Source of the DNA: CALBPI01 sp038531945
GTDB taxonomy: Bacteria > Pseudomonadota > Gammaproteobacteria > Steroidobacterales > Woeseiaceae
Reading direction: 5' to 3'
Assembly (NCBI GenBank): GCA_038531945.1
Contig: JBCBBH010000005.1
Coordinates: forward strand, 1 to 64,000
Length of the DNA stretch: 64,000 nt
Shown here: positions 15,992-24,748 of the stretch, piece by piece
Layout of the letters: the number at the start of each line of letters is the position of its first letter
How positions within the stretch are numbered: the stretch's first letter is position 1
Notes under the pieces: generated by a model
What the model saw: the letters and a program-made list of their open reading frames with translations, nothing else
The model's database searches: none
Told to the model about the DNA's origin: nothing
Translations under genes and position numbers: made by a program

Positions 15992-16952
15992 GTCCAATCG
16001 TGTTTGCGTCAGCACCGAACCAAACGCTGCCGGTCGGTGCGTGGTAGTGCATGTGACGGATGGTGCCGCCGCCAGACTCGACTTCTGTCTGATCGATAAA
16101 CGACTCAGATTCGGGATCGAATCCCATAAACACATTCGGTTGTACCCCGGTTGCGACCATCCACAGGCGTCCCTGTCCATCGGACGCCATACCGTAGGGC
16201 CGTGCGTTCTCACCTTGTGGCATCAGCCACTCCGTGAACGCTTCGGACCGCGGGTCGTAGCGGCTGAGCATGCCGCCGGCGTAGTCGACATACCAAACGG
16301 TACCGTCCTGCAGTACCTCGAGACGTCTGGGCCTTGCTTCTGTGCGCGGCAGTTCGATTTCAACATGCTCAAGGGTTTCGGGGTCGATATGCGCCAGTTT
16401 GTGCGTACCAAACAACGCGACCCATATTGAACCGTCAGGGGCCAACTTGATGCCGTATGGCCGCGACCGCTCCGTACGCGATTCAATCAGATCGACTTGA
16501 CGGTCTGCGAGGCGGAGCCGACCCATCATGTTGCCGCCCTGAACCGTGAACCAGATATGCGATTCATCCGCGTCGAAAATTAGCGTGTGAGGGTCGCGGG
16601 CCCTGGAGTCAGGCATCGGCACTTCTTCGATTGTGCCGTCGCTGGGATCGTAGCGGCCAATCAACGCGGTTCGGTTGCCTGCATACCAAACGCTTCCTTC
16701 GCGGGAAACGATCAGATTGTGAGGTCCTGAACCATCCTTGAGTTCGATCTTCTCGAACTCTCCGGATTCGGTGTCGAGGCGCGCTAGGTACCCACTGCGT
16801 TGACCGACGAACCAGACGGAAGATTCGGAAACTGCGAAAGGATCTCGCGGTCGCGAGGATTCAAACGGGACTTGCCACTCATTGATATCGACCTCGGCAG
16901 ATACGCCGGTGGTCAGAATGAGAAGGCCAGCGATGCGGATAACAAATTTCAT
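15966..16952 (-). CDS. Exported beta-propeller protein, Vgb (streptogramin lyase)-like (328 aa)
   Basis: A signal peptide (MKFVIRIAGLLILTTGVSA) precedes seven repeated blades of the type SVWFVGQRSGYLARLDTESGE, SVWYAGNRTALIGRYDPSDG, HIWFTVQGGNMMGRLRLADR, SIWVALFGTHKLAHIDPETL, TVWYVDYAGGMLSRYDPRSE, RLWMVATGVQPNVFMGFDPE and SVWFGADANTIGRATVEPAR. This is the Vgb/NHL-like propeller pattern (xxWFxxxxxxxIGxxDPxT). True Vgb is a cytoplasmic antibiotic lyase, whereas exported relatives are usually of unknown function, so I do not call resistance. It precedes and overlaps the CxxCH protein and shares a 110-nt divergent promoter region with the TPR gene. Confidence 0.82.
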   Translation of the reverse strand: MKFVIRIAGLLILTTGVSAEVDINEWQVPFESSRPRDPFAVSESSVWFVGQRSGYLARLDTESGEFEKIELKDGSGPHNLIVSREGSVWYAGNRTALIGRYDPSDGTIEEVPMPDSRARDPHTLIFDADESHIWFTVQGGNMMGRLRLADRQVDLIESRTERSRPYGIKLAPDGSIWVALFGTHKLAHIDPETLEHVEIELPRTEARPRRLEVLQDGTVWYVDYAGGMLSRYDPRSEAFTEWLMPQGENARPYGMASDGQGRLWMVATGVQPNVFMGFDPESESFIDQTEVESGGGTIRHMHYHAPTGSVWFGADANTIGRATVEPAR

Positions 16953-17062
16953 AACGGATGCTCCGGCAGCGACGCGCTGTCACGATCTTAAGCCAGACGG
17001 CAGATCGGCGCGACAAGACCGCTGTGGTCGGGCATAGTTTCGGGGTCCAGGAGGGTTACGCT

Positions 17063-19189
17063 TTGTCGTTCATCAGTGAGCTAAAACGCAGACAGGTATA
17101 CCGTGCGGGGATCACCTACCTCGTCGGCGCTTGGCTGTTGCTGCAGATCGTCGATGTGCTTGGCGACAACCTCGATTTGCCTTCGTGGCTTTTCCGCGGT
17201 CTGCTGGCGATCATCGTCATTGGATTTCCGTTAGTACTGATCCTCTCCTGGGTGTTCGAGAGAACCCCGAAAGGGATTCAGGTTGACCAAGGTGCGACTG
17301 AGTCAGAGGCTGGTTCACCGCAATGGCAGTATCTTCAGCTCGGCATCATTGTGGCGCTTACCAGTGTCGTTGGTGTTCTGGTTTATGAACGGTTCCAGCT
17401 TGCGGACGATGCGCAGGTCGTGCTGGAGCGATCCGTCGCGGTTTTGCCGTTCAGCAACCGCAGTGCCGAACTCGAGGATGCGTATTTCGTCGATGGGATG
17501 CATGACGATATCGTGACCGAGCTCGCTGGCTTGCAGTCGCTGCAACGTGTGATCTCACAAACGACTATTGAGCGGTATCGGCAGACGCAGCTCTCGCTGT
17601 CCGAGATTGCCACTGAACTCGACGTCGCGACCGTGTTGGAAGGGTCAGTGCAACGCGCCGGCGATCGCGTGCGTATCAACATGAAACTGTACGATGCCGA
17701 GCGTGATCGCGCGTTGTGGACGGAGACCTGGGATCGTGAACTGACGATCGACAATCTGTTTTCGATTCAAAACCAAATTACACGTGAGGTTGTCACGGCA
17801 CTGAACGGTGCGTTGACGGATTCGGAGCGATCTGCGATCGAGCGCCAACCCACCGACAACCTCGAGGCTTTCGAGTTGTATGCGCAGGCGCGCCAGGAAG
17901 TGGCCAAGCGCACGGCGGCCAGTCTTGAAACCGCCATCGACCTTTTTGAGCGTGCAATTGCGATTGATCCGCAGTATGCAGATGCCTACGTCGGCATCGC
18001 CAATGCGCTGTCGTTGCAGCCAGGGTACGCCGGCATAGCTCAATCGGAGACCTTTGAGCGCCGTGATGCCGCGATTCGAAAAGCCCTGAACCTCGATCCT
18101 AATTCTGCCAGAGCGTATGCCGCGCTTGGCATGTTGGCCGATGATCGCGGCGAGTCAGATACAGCCGAGCAGCATTTCAAGCGGTCGTTGCAACTCAATC
18201 CGAACGAGTCAACGGCTTTGCATTGGTACGCCGTTCACCTGAATTCTCGAGATCGCTTTGATGAAGCGCTCCGTCTCATCGAGCGAGCGCGTGATTCTGA
18301 TCCGCTCGGCCCGATTCTCGTTGCGGCGGAAGCATCGATTTATGAGAGTCAGAAAAAGTCGGCCGACACTCAGCGCATTCTGCTGGAGGCAATTAAACGT
18401 ACGCCTGAGTTTCACGTCTTCTACGACTTGATGGCCACGTCGTTCTACCGTGCGGGCGACCTCGCTGAAGCGTTGCGCTGGGCGGACAGAGCGGTGCAGA
18501 TGGAGCCGACATCGCCGGATGGGCGCATCGCCCAGTGCCAGTTCCAGCTGGAGCTCGATATGCCGGATCGCGGTGAAGCCTGTGTTGCTCAATTGTCAGA
18601 GGATTTTCCTGCTCGAGTGCCGGAGGGCCGTTCGGATCTGCATTTCACTCTAATGTCCCTGCGTGGCGATTTGACCGATTTTCTCGTGCCCGTCGGTTTT
18701 GCTATCGATCTACCGCGTGGACCGAGAACCGGAATCGCCGCCGCCTATATTTTGAATGGTGAACCTGAACCGGCGCGCACGCTGCTCGAGAGTCTCGAGC
18801 CCCGATTGTATGAAGGCGAGTTGCCTGCGATCGGGCCCAGTCAGCTGGATGTTGCAATGTTGTCGAGTGTCGCGCTCGCGCGGGTAGGAGATCTGGCTCG
18901 GTCACAGGAGGTCTTCGAGGCGACCGTGAATGGCATCGAGTTGCGCGAGGACACGTACTTCATGTCGACGCTGGTGCTGCTGGCGTTGGAGCGATTTGAT
19001 GACGCCGCACAATCGCTCTTGCAGGCGATTGCAGCGGGCGATATTGACCGATGGTGGTTGCTCCGTTCACCGGTGTTCCGCACCGAGATCGATTCGCCTG
19101 ACTGGAACTCTGCGCTGGTGGCACTGGATAACGAAATCTCGCGTCAGCGGGAGGACTATCTGGCGCGTCCTGAACTCGGACCACTTTAG
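17063..19189 (+). CDS. Membrane protein with FlgO-like domain and TPR repeats (708 aa)
   Basis: I chose TTG 17063 because AGGAGGG lies 7 nt before it and the protein then begins LSFISELKRRQVYRAGITYLVGAW, the standard start of this family. There are membrane helices at about 15-35, 42-62 and 90-110. Next comes a FlgO-like domain (about 130-255) with SVAVLPFSNRSAELEDAYFVDGMHDDI and VATVLEGSVQRAGDRVRINMKL. The remainder is a TPR array (for example AIDLFERAIAIDPQYADAYVGIANAL and AEQHFKRSLQLNPNESTALHWYA). Such proteins often carry a cyclase or winged-helix output domain at the N-terminus; this one has none. It is probably a scaffold or sensor of envelope state. It overlaps the convergent MFS gene by 4 bp. 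Confidence 0.82.
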   Translation: MSFISELKRRQVYRAGITYLVGAWLLLQIVDVLGDNLDLPSWLFRGLLAIIVIGFPLVLILSWVFERTPKGIQVDQGATESEAGSPQWQYLQLGIIVALTSVVGVLVYERFQLADDAQVVLERSVAVLPFSNRSAELEDAYFVDGMHDDIVTELAGLQSLQRVISQTTIERYRQTQLSLSEIATELDVATVLEGSVQRAGDRVRINMKLYDAERDRALWTETWDRELTIDNLFSIQNQITREVVTALNGALTDSERSAIERQPTDNLEAFELYAQARQEVAKRTAASLETAIDLFERAIAIDPQYADAYVGIANALSLQPGYAGIAQSETFERRDAAIRKALNLDPNSARAYAALGMLADDRGESDTAEQHFKRSLQLNPNESTALHWYAVHLNSRDRFDEALRLIERARDSDPLGPILVAAEASIYESQKKSADTQRILLEAIKRTPEFHVFYDLMATSFYRAGDLAEALRWADRAVQMEPTSPDGRIAQCQFQLELDMPDRGEACVAQLSEDFPARVPEGRSDLHFTLMSLRGDLTDFLVPVGFAIDLPRGPRTGIAAAYILNGEPEPARTLLESLEPRLYEGELPAIGPSQLDVAMLSSVALARVGDLARSQEVFEATVNGIELREDTYFMSTLVLLALERFDDAAQSLLQAIAAGDIDRWWLLRSPVFRTEIDSPDWNSALVALDNEISRQREDYLARPELGPL

Positions 19190-20478
19190 TCAGGGATATC
19201 TTCGTCTGGCGGGCGTGACTTCATTGCGATGAGGTACAACGCCAACGTCAGTAACGACATTGCCGCGGCAGCGATGAACGGTGAGCCTGGCAGATAAATC
19301 AGTGCCTTGTCGCCCGCCGAAATTGTGAACAAACCCATGTAAACCACGGGCGCGAGGATCATCGCAACGCTGGTTAATGCCGATAGGCCGCCCTGCAGCT
19401 CACCCTGTGCGTCTTCGTCGACGCGATTCGACAGTTCCTGGCGGATTGCAGGGTCCTGCATTGAGGAGATGAGCGCGAGAGTGATCATTGCATAGACCAT
19501 CCAACCGTCCGTGGCCAGACCGATGCCGGTGAGCGCAACGGCCTCGACGATCAACGCAATCCAAATCGCACGGACAACGCCGATCTTCGGCAGCAGCACC
19601 TGGATCACAACCGCAGATGAAATGAACGCGATGACGCCGTAATACGCGATCGAGAAACCGACCGCCTGATCGCTCCAAGCAAATCGCTCGATGGCGACGT
19701 AGGACCAGACCGTGGGGTAGACCCATGACGATAATGTGGCGAAAAAATACACGGGCAGCAGAAGCGTTACGCCGGGCGTGCGGAAGAGTCGGGTTAGCGT
19801 GCCGAACGTGTTCGCCCGTTCCCATGAGAACGGTCGTCGTTTGTCCTCTGATAGCGACTCTGTGACCACAAAATAGCCGAACAAGGTGTTGATCGTGGCA
19901 AGCCCGGCGCCGAACAGAAACGGCAAGCGCAGGTCTATTTCGCCAAGCATGCCGCCGAGTGCGGGACCGAAAATGAAGCCGGCGCCAAACGCAGCGCCAA
20001 TCCATGCGAATCGGATGCCGCGCTGCGCCTTCGGCGTGACGTCAGCGACGTACGCATTGGTGGTCGAAAAGGTTGCGGCAAACACCCCGGCGAACGCGCG
20101 TACTACCAGGAAAGCCCATAAACTATCGACCAGGCCGAGAACCAGCATATCGATCGCGAATGCGGCGAGAGAAAGCAGCAGCACAGGACGGCGACCATAG
20201 CGGTCGGACAGCGCCCCGAGAATCGGTGAGAAAACGAACTGCATGACGGCATACAGAAAGACCGCGAACCCGCCCCAGCGCGCCGCTTCGGCCAGTTCGG
20301 TGCCCGCCAGCTCCATGACCAACTTTGGCAGCACCGGGGTCGCGAGTCCGAAACCCATTGAACTGATGAACGCCGAAATCACCAAAAAGATGAAGGCGCC
20401 CTTGGCCGGCCCGGTTTCGCTGCGCGGTTGGTCGGAGGAATCGATAGAGGTTTCCTTGCGGCGTGGTGTTGCCGCCAC
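19186..20478 (-). CDS. MFS transporter, TetA-like drug:H+ antiporter type (430 aa)
   Basis: There are twelve hydrophobic segments. After TM1 comes ATPVLPKLVMELAGT, and the MFS loop 2-3 motif is LGALSDRYGRRPVLLLSL (G-x-L-x-D-R-x-G-R-R). In TM5 the antiporter pattern AAFGAGFIFGPALGGMLGE is present. These are the marks of the tetracycline/multidrug DHA1 group. The start is GTG at 20478, followed by a hydrophilic tail ETSIDSSDQPRSETGP. It lies 7 nt downstream of the CBS gene stop, so CBS and MFS form an operon. Substrate is unknown, and I do not infer tetracycline resistance. Confidence 0.88.
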   Translation of the reverse strand: MAATPRRKETSIDSSDQPRSETGPAKGAFIFLVISAFISSMGFGLATPVLPKLVMELAGTELAEAARWGGFAVFLYAVMQFVFSPILGALSDRYGRRPVLLLSLAAFAIDMLVLGLVDSLWAFLVVRAFAGVFAATFSTTNAYVADVTPKAQRGIRFAWIGAAFGAGFIFGPALGGMLGEIDLRLPFLFGAGLATINTLFGYFVVTESLSEDKRRPFSWERANTFGTLTRLFRTPGVTLLLPVYFFATLSSWVYPTVWSYVAIERFAWSDQAVGFSIAYYGVIAFISSAVVIQVLLPKIGVVRAIWIALIVEAVALTGIGLATDGWMVYAMITLALISSMQDPAIRQELSNRVDEDAQGELQGGLSALTSVAMILAPVVYMGLFTISAGDKALIYLPGSPFIAAAAMSLLTLALYLIAMKSRPPDEDIPD

Positions 20479-20485
20479 TGCCTAG

Positions 20486-20914
20486 TTAGCCGGCGATGTA
20501 GCTTTCGAGTTGCTCAATCGTGAATTGCTGCTCGGCAATGATGGTCTTTACAAGGTCCCGGAGTGAGATGACACCGACGACCTTGTCGCCGTCTACCACT
20601 GGCAAATGGCGAAACTGGCCATTCATCATGATCGCCATACATTCTTCGATTTGCTGTGAAGGTCGTGCGCAGACCACTTTCCGCGTCATGATTTCGTCAA
20701 CACGCGTTTCCTTTGACGAGCGCTCTTTCAGGATGACCCGTCGCGCATAGTCCCGCTCTGAGATGATCCCAACCAGCTCATCCCCCTGCATAACCGGCAA
20801 TGCGCCAATCTCTTTCTTGGCCATCTCCTGAACCGCTTCAAACACGGTAGCCTCCGGCCCGATGGACCACACGTGGCTGCCTTTCTTGCCGAGGAGTGTT
20901 TTGATCGACCGCAT
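20486..20914 (-). CDS. Two-CBS-domain protein (142 aa)
   Basis: A tandem pair of CBS motifs makes up the whole protein: VFEAVQEMAKKEIGALPVMQGDELVGIISERDYARRV (shown in meaning, first domain about 20-75) and IEECMAIMMNGQFRHLPVVDGDKVVGVISLRDLVK (second, about 85-135). Such Bateman modules bind adenosyl ligands (AMP, ATP, SAM) and sense energy state. No effector domain is fused. The next gene in the operon is the MFS transporter, which may be regulated by it, but that is only suggested by position. Confidence 0.9.
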   Translation of the reverse strand: MRSIKTLLGKKGSHVWSIGPEATVFEAVQEMAKKEIGALPVMQGDELVGIISERDYARRVILKERSSKETRVDEIMTRKVVCARPSQQIEECMAIMMNGQFRHLPVVDGDKVVGVISLRDLVKTIIAEQQFTIEQLESYIAG

Positions 20915-21051
20915 GTCTTGGATTCCGCCATTAACGAGGTTTTAGTCTACCGAAAGTGGCGCGGCAGGCCACCCCTTGTTGTCGTTCTTCGGCTCCCTCG
21001 TGCGGTGCCGATCGAATATACTGGTTCGACGCACTGCTGACAGGCCCTGAC

Positions 21052-21801
21052 ATGCTGGATCAAATCAGCGTTGTGATCATCACCCGCAACGCGGAACAAA
21101 CGCTCCGCGCGACACTTGAGTCAGCACAAGCGTTTTCCGAGGTTGTCGTGTTCGACAACGGCTCAACGGATGGCACTGTGGCGCTGGCTCGCAGTTTTGC
21201 CAATGTTGCGGTGCACGAAGGAGAGTTTGTCGGTTTCGGACCGACCAAGAACCACGCAGTCGCGTTGGCAACCCACGACTGGGTGCTATCGCTGGACGCA
21301 GACGAGGTCGTGTCCGCCGAGCTAGCCCAATCCCTGGCAACCTGGTCGCCGGAAAGTGAATACGTCGTGGGTGAAATCCGTCGCGATAACTATCTGATGG
21401 GTGAGCATGTGCGCCGCGGAGGGTGGGGCGCAGACTGGCTGATTCGCCTGTTCCATCGAAAGCACCATGGCTTTAACGACAATCCTGTTCATGAGTTCGT
21501 ACCGACGCAAGCCAGGACGCAGCTGACGCGCATGGCGGACCCGATCCAGCACAATGCGATTCAACATCTCGGTCAATTTCTGACCAAGATCGATAAGTAT
21601 TCGGAGATTCGTCGCGAGACGAGCAGCAAGACTTATCCGCCAGCGGTCATTTTCTTGAAGAGTCTTTTCGCTTTCGTGCGCAGCTACTTCATCCGCGGTG
21701 GCGTACTCGCCGGGTGGCGCGGACTGGTGATCGCATGGAACGAAGCGAATGGCGTGTTCTTCAAATACATGAAAGTCTACGCAGATCGCGCAGAGCGATA
21801 G
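21052..21801 (+). CDS. Glycosyltransferase family 2, WaaE/KdtX-like (249 aa)
   Basis: It has a GT-A fold start ISVVIITRNAEQTLRATLES, the nucleotide-sugar motifs VVFDNGSTDGT and LSLDADEVVS (D-x-D), and the downstream GWGADWLIRLFHRKHHGFNDNPVHEF typical of the WaaE/KdtX group that adds sugars to the LPS inner core. The C-terminus has a hydrophobic patch (FLKSLFAFVRSYFIRGG) that likely associates with the membrane. The ATG at 21052 starts the domain directly; earlier codons from 20956 read through the promoter region. The methyltransferase gene lies about 100 nt downstream and may be a partner in surface-glycan synthesis. Confidence 0.88.
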   Translation: MLDQISVVIITRNAEQTLRATLESAQAFSEVVVFDNGSTDGTVALARSFANVAVHEGEFVGFGPTKNHAVALATHDWVLSLDADEVVSAELAQSLATWSPESEYVVGEIRRDNYLMGEHVRRGGWGADWLIRLFHRKHHGFNDNPVHEFVPTQARTQLTRMADPIQHNAIQHLGQFLTKIDKYSEIRRETSSKTYPPAVIFLKSLFAFVRSYFIRGGVLAGWRGLVIAWNEANGVFFKYMKVYADRAER

Positions 21802-21898
21802 TGAATCTGCCAGGATCGTCTGCCGAATATCGATTCCGCGAACTTGAGCCGTATCCGCTATAGTCCGGCGGGAGTAACTGGACGGGAAGTTATCGAAC

Positions 21899-22648
21899 GT
21901 GTCCGAACTGCCTTTATTTGAGAACGCTCCGAAGCATACTCACAACCGTGTTCTGGAGTTGCTAAAGGATGTCAGGCCCGATGCAGGCCGCGTTTTGGAT
22001 ATTCCGAGTGGCAGTGGTGCTTTCGCGCGGCGGCTCGTCGAACTGGGCTACCAGGTATATGCCGGCGACGTGGTCGATCACGGTCAACCAGAGGGTGTGA
22101 CGTTTCAACAGGCCAATATGAATGAACCGCTCGACATGGCGGATGATTCGGTTGCCTGCGTTACGTGCATTGAGGGCATCGAGCACCTCGAGCGGCCGTT
22201 CGATTTCGTTCGGGAGTGTCGGCGCGTGTTGCAACCGGACGGACTGTTGGTGATCACAACGCCAAACACATCAGCATTACGATCACGCTGGCGATATTTC
22301 CTGACCGGCTATCACAACAAGTGCAAATACATGCTGGATGAGAATGCGCCCAATCCGTTGCACCACATCAACATGTTGTCGTTTCCGCAGTTGCGCTACC
22401 TGCTGCATACCAACGGATTCCGCGTGGAGACGATCACAACAAACCGGATCAAGGGCATCAACTGGTTGTACCTGCCGCTCGCGCTGGTTCAGTTGATTGC
22501 CACGCGTATCGGCATCGCGCGTGCGAAGCCGTCAGATATTGACCCTGCGCTGAGCCACGAAGTGCTGCGGCAGATGACATCTTTGCCCTTGTTATTGGGT
22601 GAATCGATGATCGTGACTGCAAGGCCAAGCGAGCAACACGCGTCTTAA
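21899..22648 (+). CDS. SAM-dependent class I methyltransferase (249 aa)
   Basis: It starts at GTG with MSELPLFENAPKHTHNRVLE. The SAM motif I is RVLDIPSGSGAFARRLVELG, motif II VYAGDVV, and motif III/post I ACVTCIEGIEHLERPFDFVRECRRVLQPDGLLVITTPN, all of the UbiG/Methyltransf_11/23 type. The segment LRSRWRYFLTGYHNKCKYM after it is like that in methyltransferases acting on glycans or on glycosyltransferase products. The preceding gene is a glycosyltransferase, so a role in O-methylation of a surface polysaccharide is plausible but not shown. Confidence 0.86.
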   Translation: MSELPLFENAPKHTHNRVLELLKDVRPDAGRVLDIPSGSGAFARRLVELGYQVYAGDVVDHGQPEGVTFQQANMNEPLDMADDSVACVTCIEGIEHLERPFDFVRECRRVLQPDGLLVITTPNTSALRSRWRYFLTGYHNKCKYMLDENAPNPLHHINMLSFPQLRYLLHTNGFRVETITTNRIKGINWLYLPLALVQLIATRIGIARAKPSDIDPALSHEVLRQMTSLPLLLGESMIVTARPSEQHAS

Positions 22649-22654
22649 ACGCAA

Positions 22655-23245
22655 TCAGGCAGGAGCGGCACGTCGCATCTTGTGGCGCGACAAGGCGTGT
22701 CCGACCGACAATCCGAAGGCGATGGTTGCCAGTTGCGACACTCGGAAAATCGGACTGTCGACCGAGGTTGGTAAAGCCATAAGCACAATCGGTGGCGCGA
22801 GTGTTGTCAACGTCAGCAGGAGCGCGCCGATGCCCGCTGTCCATCGTGCCCGTGACAAGACGCTGATCAGCGTACCGGCAGCCAGTGCGAATACGCCGTA
22901 CAACCCAACATACATCGCCATGCACGTTGCTGCGGTGGACATTGGGCTATACGGCAAAATTTCTCGTGCGATGGGCCAAGACCATTGGCGTGCAATCATG
23001 AACTCCCAGATCAGGACCATGCCGGAAAACCCGGCGAGCGCAATTGCGTCGCGCCAGCGCAGCATCGCGAACTTGAGTCCGGCCAGTGGAAAAGCCGACG
23101 ACAGCGCGCTGAACCACAACGACTGACGTTCCTGATTCGCCAATTCGATAGCGTCACCCAGGATTGCGTCACGGCAATCTTCCGGGGCCAGCGTCGACAA
23201 GACCCACAAGGAAAATCGATCGAGGTTAGTGGGCCGGTTTGTCAT
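22655..23245 (-). CDS. Membrane protein co-encoded with PadR regulator (196 aa)
   Basis: There are five hydrophobic segments after a soluble start DRFSLWVLSTLAPEDCRDAILGDAIELANQERQ, which resembles the permease-prefix domain found at the N-terminus of ABC/MacB-like permeases encoded beside PadR regulators. Here only this prefix and helices (about 48-180) are present, with no MacB or FtsX body. It overlaps the padR gene by ATGA and must be co-expressed. Function is unknown; it may report membrane state to, or be controlled by, the regulator. Confidence 0.75.
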   Translation of the reverse strand: MTNRPTNLDRFSLWVLSTLAPEDCRDAILGDAIELANQERQSLWFSALSSAFPLAGLKFAMLRWRDAIALAGFSGMVLIWEFMIARQWSWPIAREILPYSPMSTAATCMAMYVGLYGVFALAAGTLISVLSRARWTAGIGALLLTLTTLAPPIVLMALPTSVDSPIFRVSQLATIAFGLSVGHALSRHKMRRAAPA

Positions 23246-23574
23246 GCTGGCACCGCTGCGAGATTGAGGCCGTCCACCATGCGATTCAGTGAGCCTATCG
23301 CTCGGGCGAGTTCGACTCGGCCGTGGTCGGTCAGATGGAAGAATTTTTTCGCCCGACCGCCGCGCGCGGCGGTAGCTTCTCCGAGCTCGCTGCGCACGAG
23401 CGCTTTGTTTTCCATTCGGGACAAGGTCGCATACAAAGCCCCAACCGAAACGGTGCGGCCGGTCCGATCGCGGATTTCGTCGAGAATGCGAGTCCCATAC
23501 GCGTCGCTGCCCGCATGCAGGACCGCCGCCAACACTGTCATCTCAAACTCGCCGAGGTTTTTCGGTTTAGCCAT
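23242..23574 (-). CDS. PadR family transcriptional regulator (110 aa)
   Basis: This is a winged-helix PadR with short C-terminus: LGEFEMTVLAAVLHAGSDAYGTRILDEI, VSVGALYATLSRMENKALV, then GRAKKFFHLTDHGRVELARA. I placed the start at 23574 (MAKPKNLGEF), which matches the family's beginning. Upstream codons to 23637 include cysteines and no site. A 13-bp perfect inverted repeat TCTAC-TTT-GTAGA at 23599-23611 lies 24 bp before the start and 38 bp before the divergent esterase-like gene, and is a good candidate operator. PadR proteins usually repress their own operon. Confidence 0.9.
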   Translation of the reverse strand: MAKPKNLGEFEMTVLAAVLHAGSDAYGTRILDEIRDRTGRTVSVGALYATLSRMENKALVRSELGEATAARGGRAKKFFHLTDHGRVELARAIGSLNRMVDGLNLAAVPA

Positions 23575-23598
23575 ACAGCAAAAATCCGTTGCATTTGT

Positions 23599-23611
23599 TC
23601 TACTTTGTAGA
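23599..23611. promoter_or_regulatory. Putative PadR operator, inverted repeat TCTAC-TTT-GTAGA
   Basis: This perfect inverted repeat with 5-bp arms and a 3-bp centre lies in the 75-nt space between padR (minus) and the esterase-like gene (plus). It sits in the middle of an AT-rich patch (ATTTGTTC...AGTAAATATA) that probably contains the promoters of both. The position, symmetry and lack of any other repeat here support it as the PadR binding site. Confidence 0.5.
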
Positions 23612-23649
23612 GTAAATATATGTCCGACGTAACGCAATGGGGACTCAAC

Positions 23650-24696
23650 ATGCGAATAAAGACGATTACGCTACTTTTCTGTTTATCGATGATGCCGGCG
23701 GTCCCTGTGGCGGCCGACAGTCACATTGTTCGCTTTAGCATGAACAGTCAGGCGCTGGACGGCAACCTCCTGGCGATCAGCACGGATCGACCGGTAGAGG
23801 TGTATTTGCCGGATGGTTATCGGGATGGAGATCAGCGCTACCCCGTTCTGTATGCGTTGCACGACTTTTTCGAACGCGAGGATGCGTTGTTTGATCGGCA
23901 TGACTTTGATGTGTTGCTGGATGCTGCAATAGCCGAAGGACGCATGCCACCGGTCATCGTTGTCACGTCGGACTTTTCGACGCCGACGGCGCACTCGTTG
24001 AACACCAATTCGCCGGTGACAGGTAATTGGCGGACTTTCCTGGTGGATGAATTGGTCAACGAAATCGACGGTCGATTTAGAACGTTGTCGCACCGCGACA
24101 GCCGCGGGATTTTCGGCTATCACATCGGCGGGTATGGCGCGATTCGGACCGCGGCGCGACACCCGGAGGTCTTCGGGTCGATCTACGCGCTCCATCCGGT
24201 CGCAACGGGCATTGGGCATGTTCTGCGCAGTGGTCGCACAGACTGGAACAAGCTCGCGACGATCACATCCCTGGATGAGCTCGACGGAGATTGGATATCT
24301 GGCATTTTCGCATCGATCTATCAGGCGCACTCGCCGAATCCGGACAATCCGCCGGGCTACATGCGGTTGTACACGGAGATTGTTGACGGTGAACATGTGG
24401 TGGATTCGGAGATCTACGCGGCATTTGAACGCCGCTTTTTTCTTGAAGCTGAGATTCCTGAATTCGCCGATGCTTTGAACTCACTGAACGGATTCAAATT
24501 CGACTGGGGGCGGCATGATCCGAACAACGATCATGTGATTGCGAATCAATACTACACTCGCAAGCTACGGACCTATGGCGTGCGACACGAAGCGGAGGAA
24601 TATCAGGGCGGTTGGGGTAACAGGAATTTTATTGCTGGCGGCCGTTGCGACTCGGATATGTTCCCGTTCTTTAGCGCCCTGTTGGTGACGGAATAG
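23650..24696 (+). CDS. Secreted esterase-D-like alpha/beta-hydrolase homologue lacking the catalytic Ser (348 aa)
   Basis: A signal peptide (MRIKTITLLFCLSMMPAVPVAA) precedes a putative esterase (PF00756-type) domain: RPVEVYLPDGYRDGDQRYPVLYALHDFFE, MPPVIVVTSDFS and the elbow region SRGIFGYHIGGYGAIRTAARHPEVFG. In active members the elbow reads G-x-S-x-G-G; here it is G-Y-H158-I-G-G, so the nucleophile is His. The usual C-terminal GGH(N/S)W motif is also altered (QGGWGNRNF). The acidic residue region FDWGRHDPNND is kept. It therefore looks like a pseudo-esterase, perhaps a binding protein. ATG 23650 has GGGGA 7 nt upstream. It is divergent from padR. Confidence 0.82.
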   Translation: MRIKTITLLFCLSMMPAVPVAADSHIVRFSMNSQALDGNLLAISTDRPVEVYLPDGYRDGDQRYPVLYALHDFFEREDALFDRHDFDVLLDAAIAEGRMPPVIVVTSDFSTPTAHSLNTNSPVTGNWRTFLVDELVNEIDGRFRTLSHRDSRGIFGYHIGGYGAIRTAARHPEVFGSIYALHPVATGIGHVLRSGRTDWNKLATITSLDELDGDWISGIFASIYQAHSPNPDNPPGYMRLYTEIVDGEHVVDSEIYAAFERRFFLEAEIPEFADALNSLNGFKFDWGRHDPNNDHVIANQYYTRKLRTYGVRHEAEEYQGGWGNRNFIAGGRCDSDMFPFFSALLVTE

Positions 24697-24699
24697 AAA

Positions 24700-24729
24700 A
24701 AGCCGCCGGCATCGGTTTGCCGGCGGCTT
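24700..24729 (-). terminator. Rho-independent terminator (bidirectional stem)
   Basis: The stem AAGCCGCCGGC / GCCGGCGGCTT (11 bp) has an 8-nt loop, between two convergent genes. On the minus strand it is followed by TTTTT, so it mainly ends the DUF1579 transcript; for the plus-strand gene it has no U-run but the stem may still act. Confidence 0.85.
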
Positions 24730-24748
24730 CCATCGAAGCGTTGGCTGT

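Noticed and set aside
16958..17062. N-terminal extension of the FlgO/TPR protein
   Set aside because: It lies in the divergent promoter region; the family start (FISELKRRQVYRAG) follows TTG 17063 with AGGAGGG before it.
23683..24396. Long minus-strand frame opposite the esterase-like gene
   Set aside because: Arg/His-rich shadow reading without motif or start signal.
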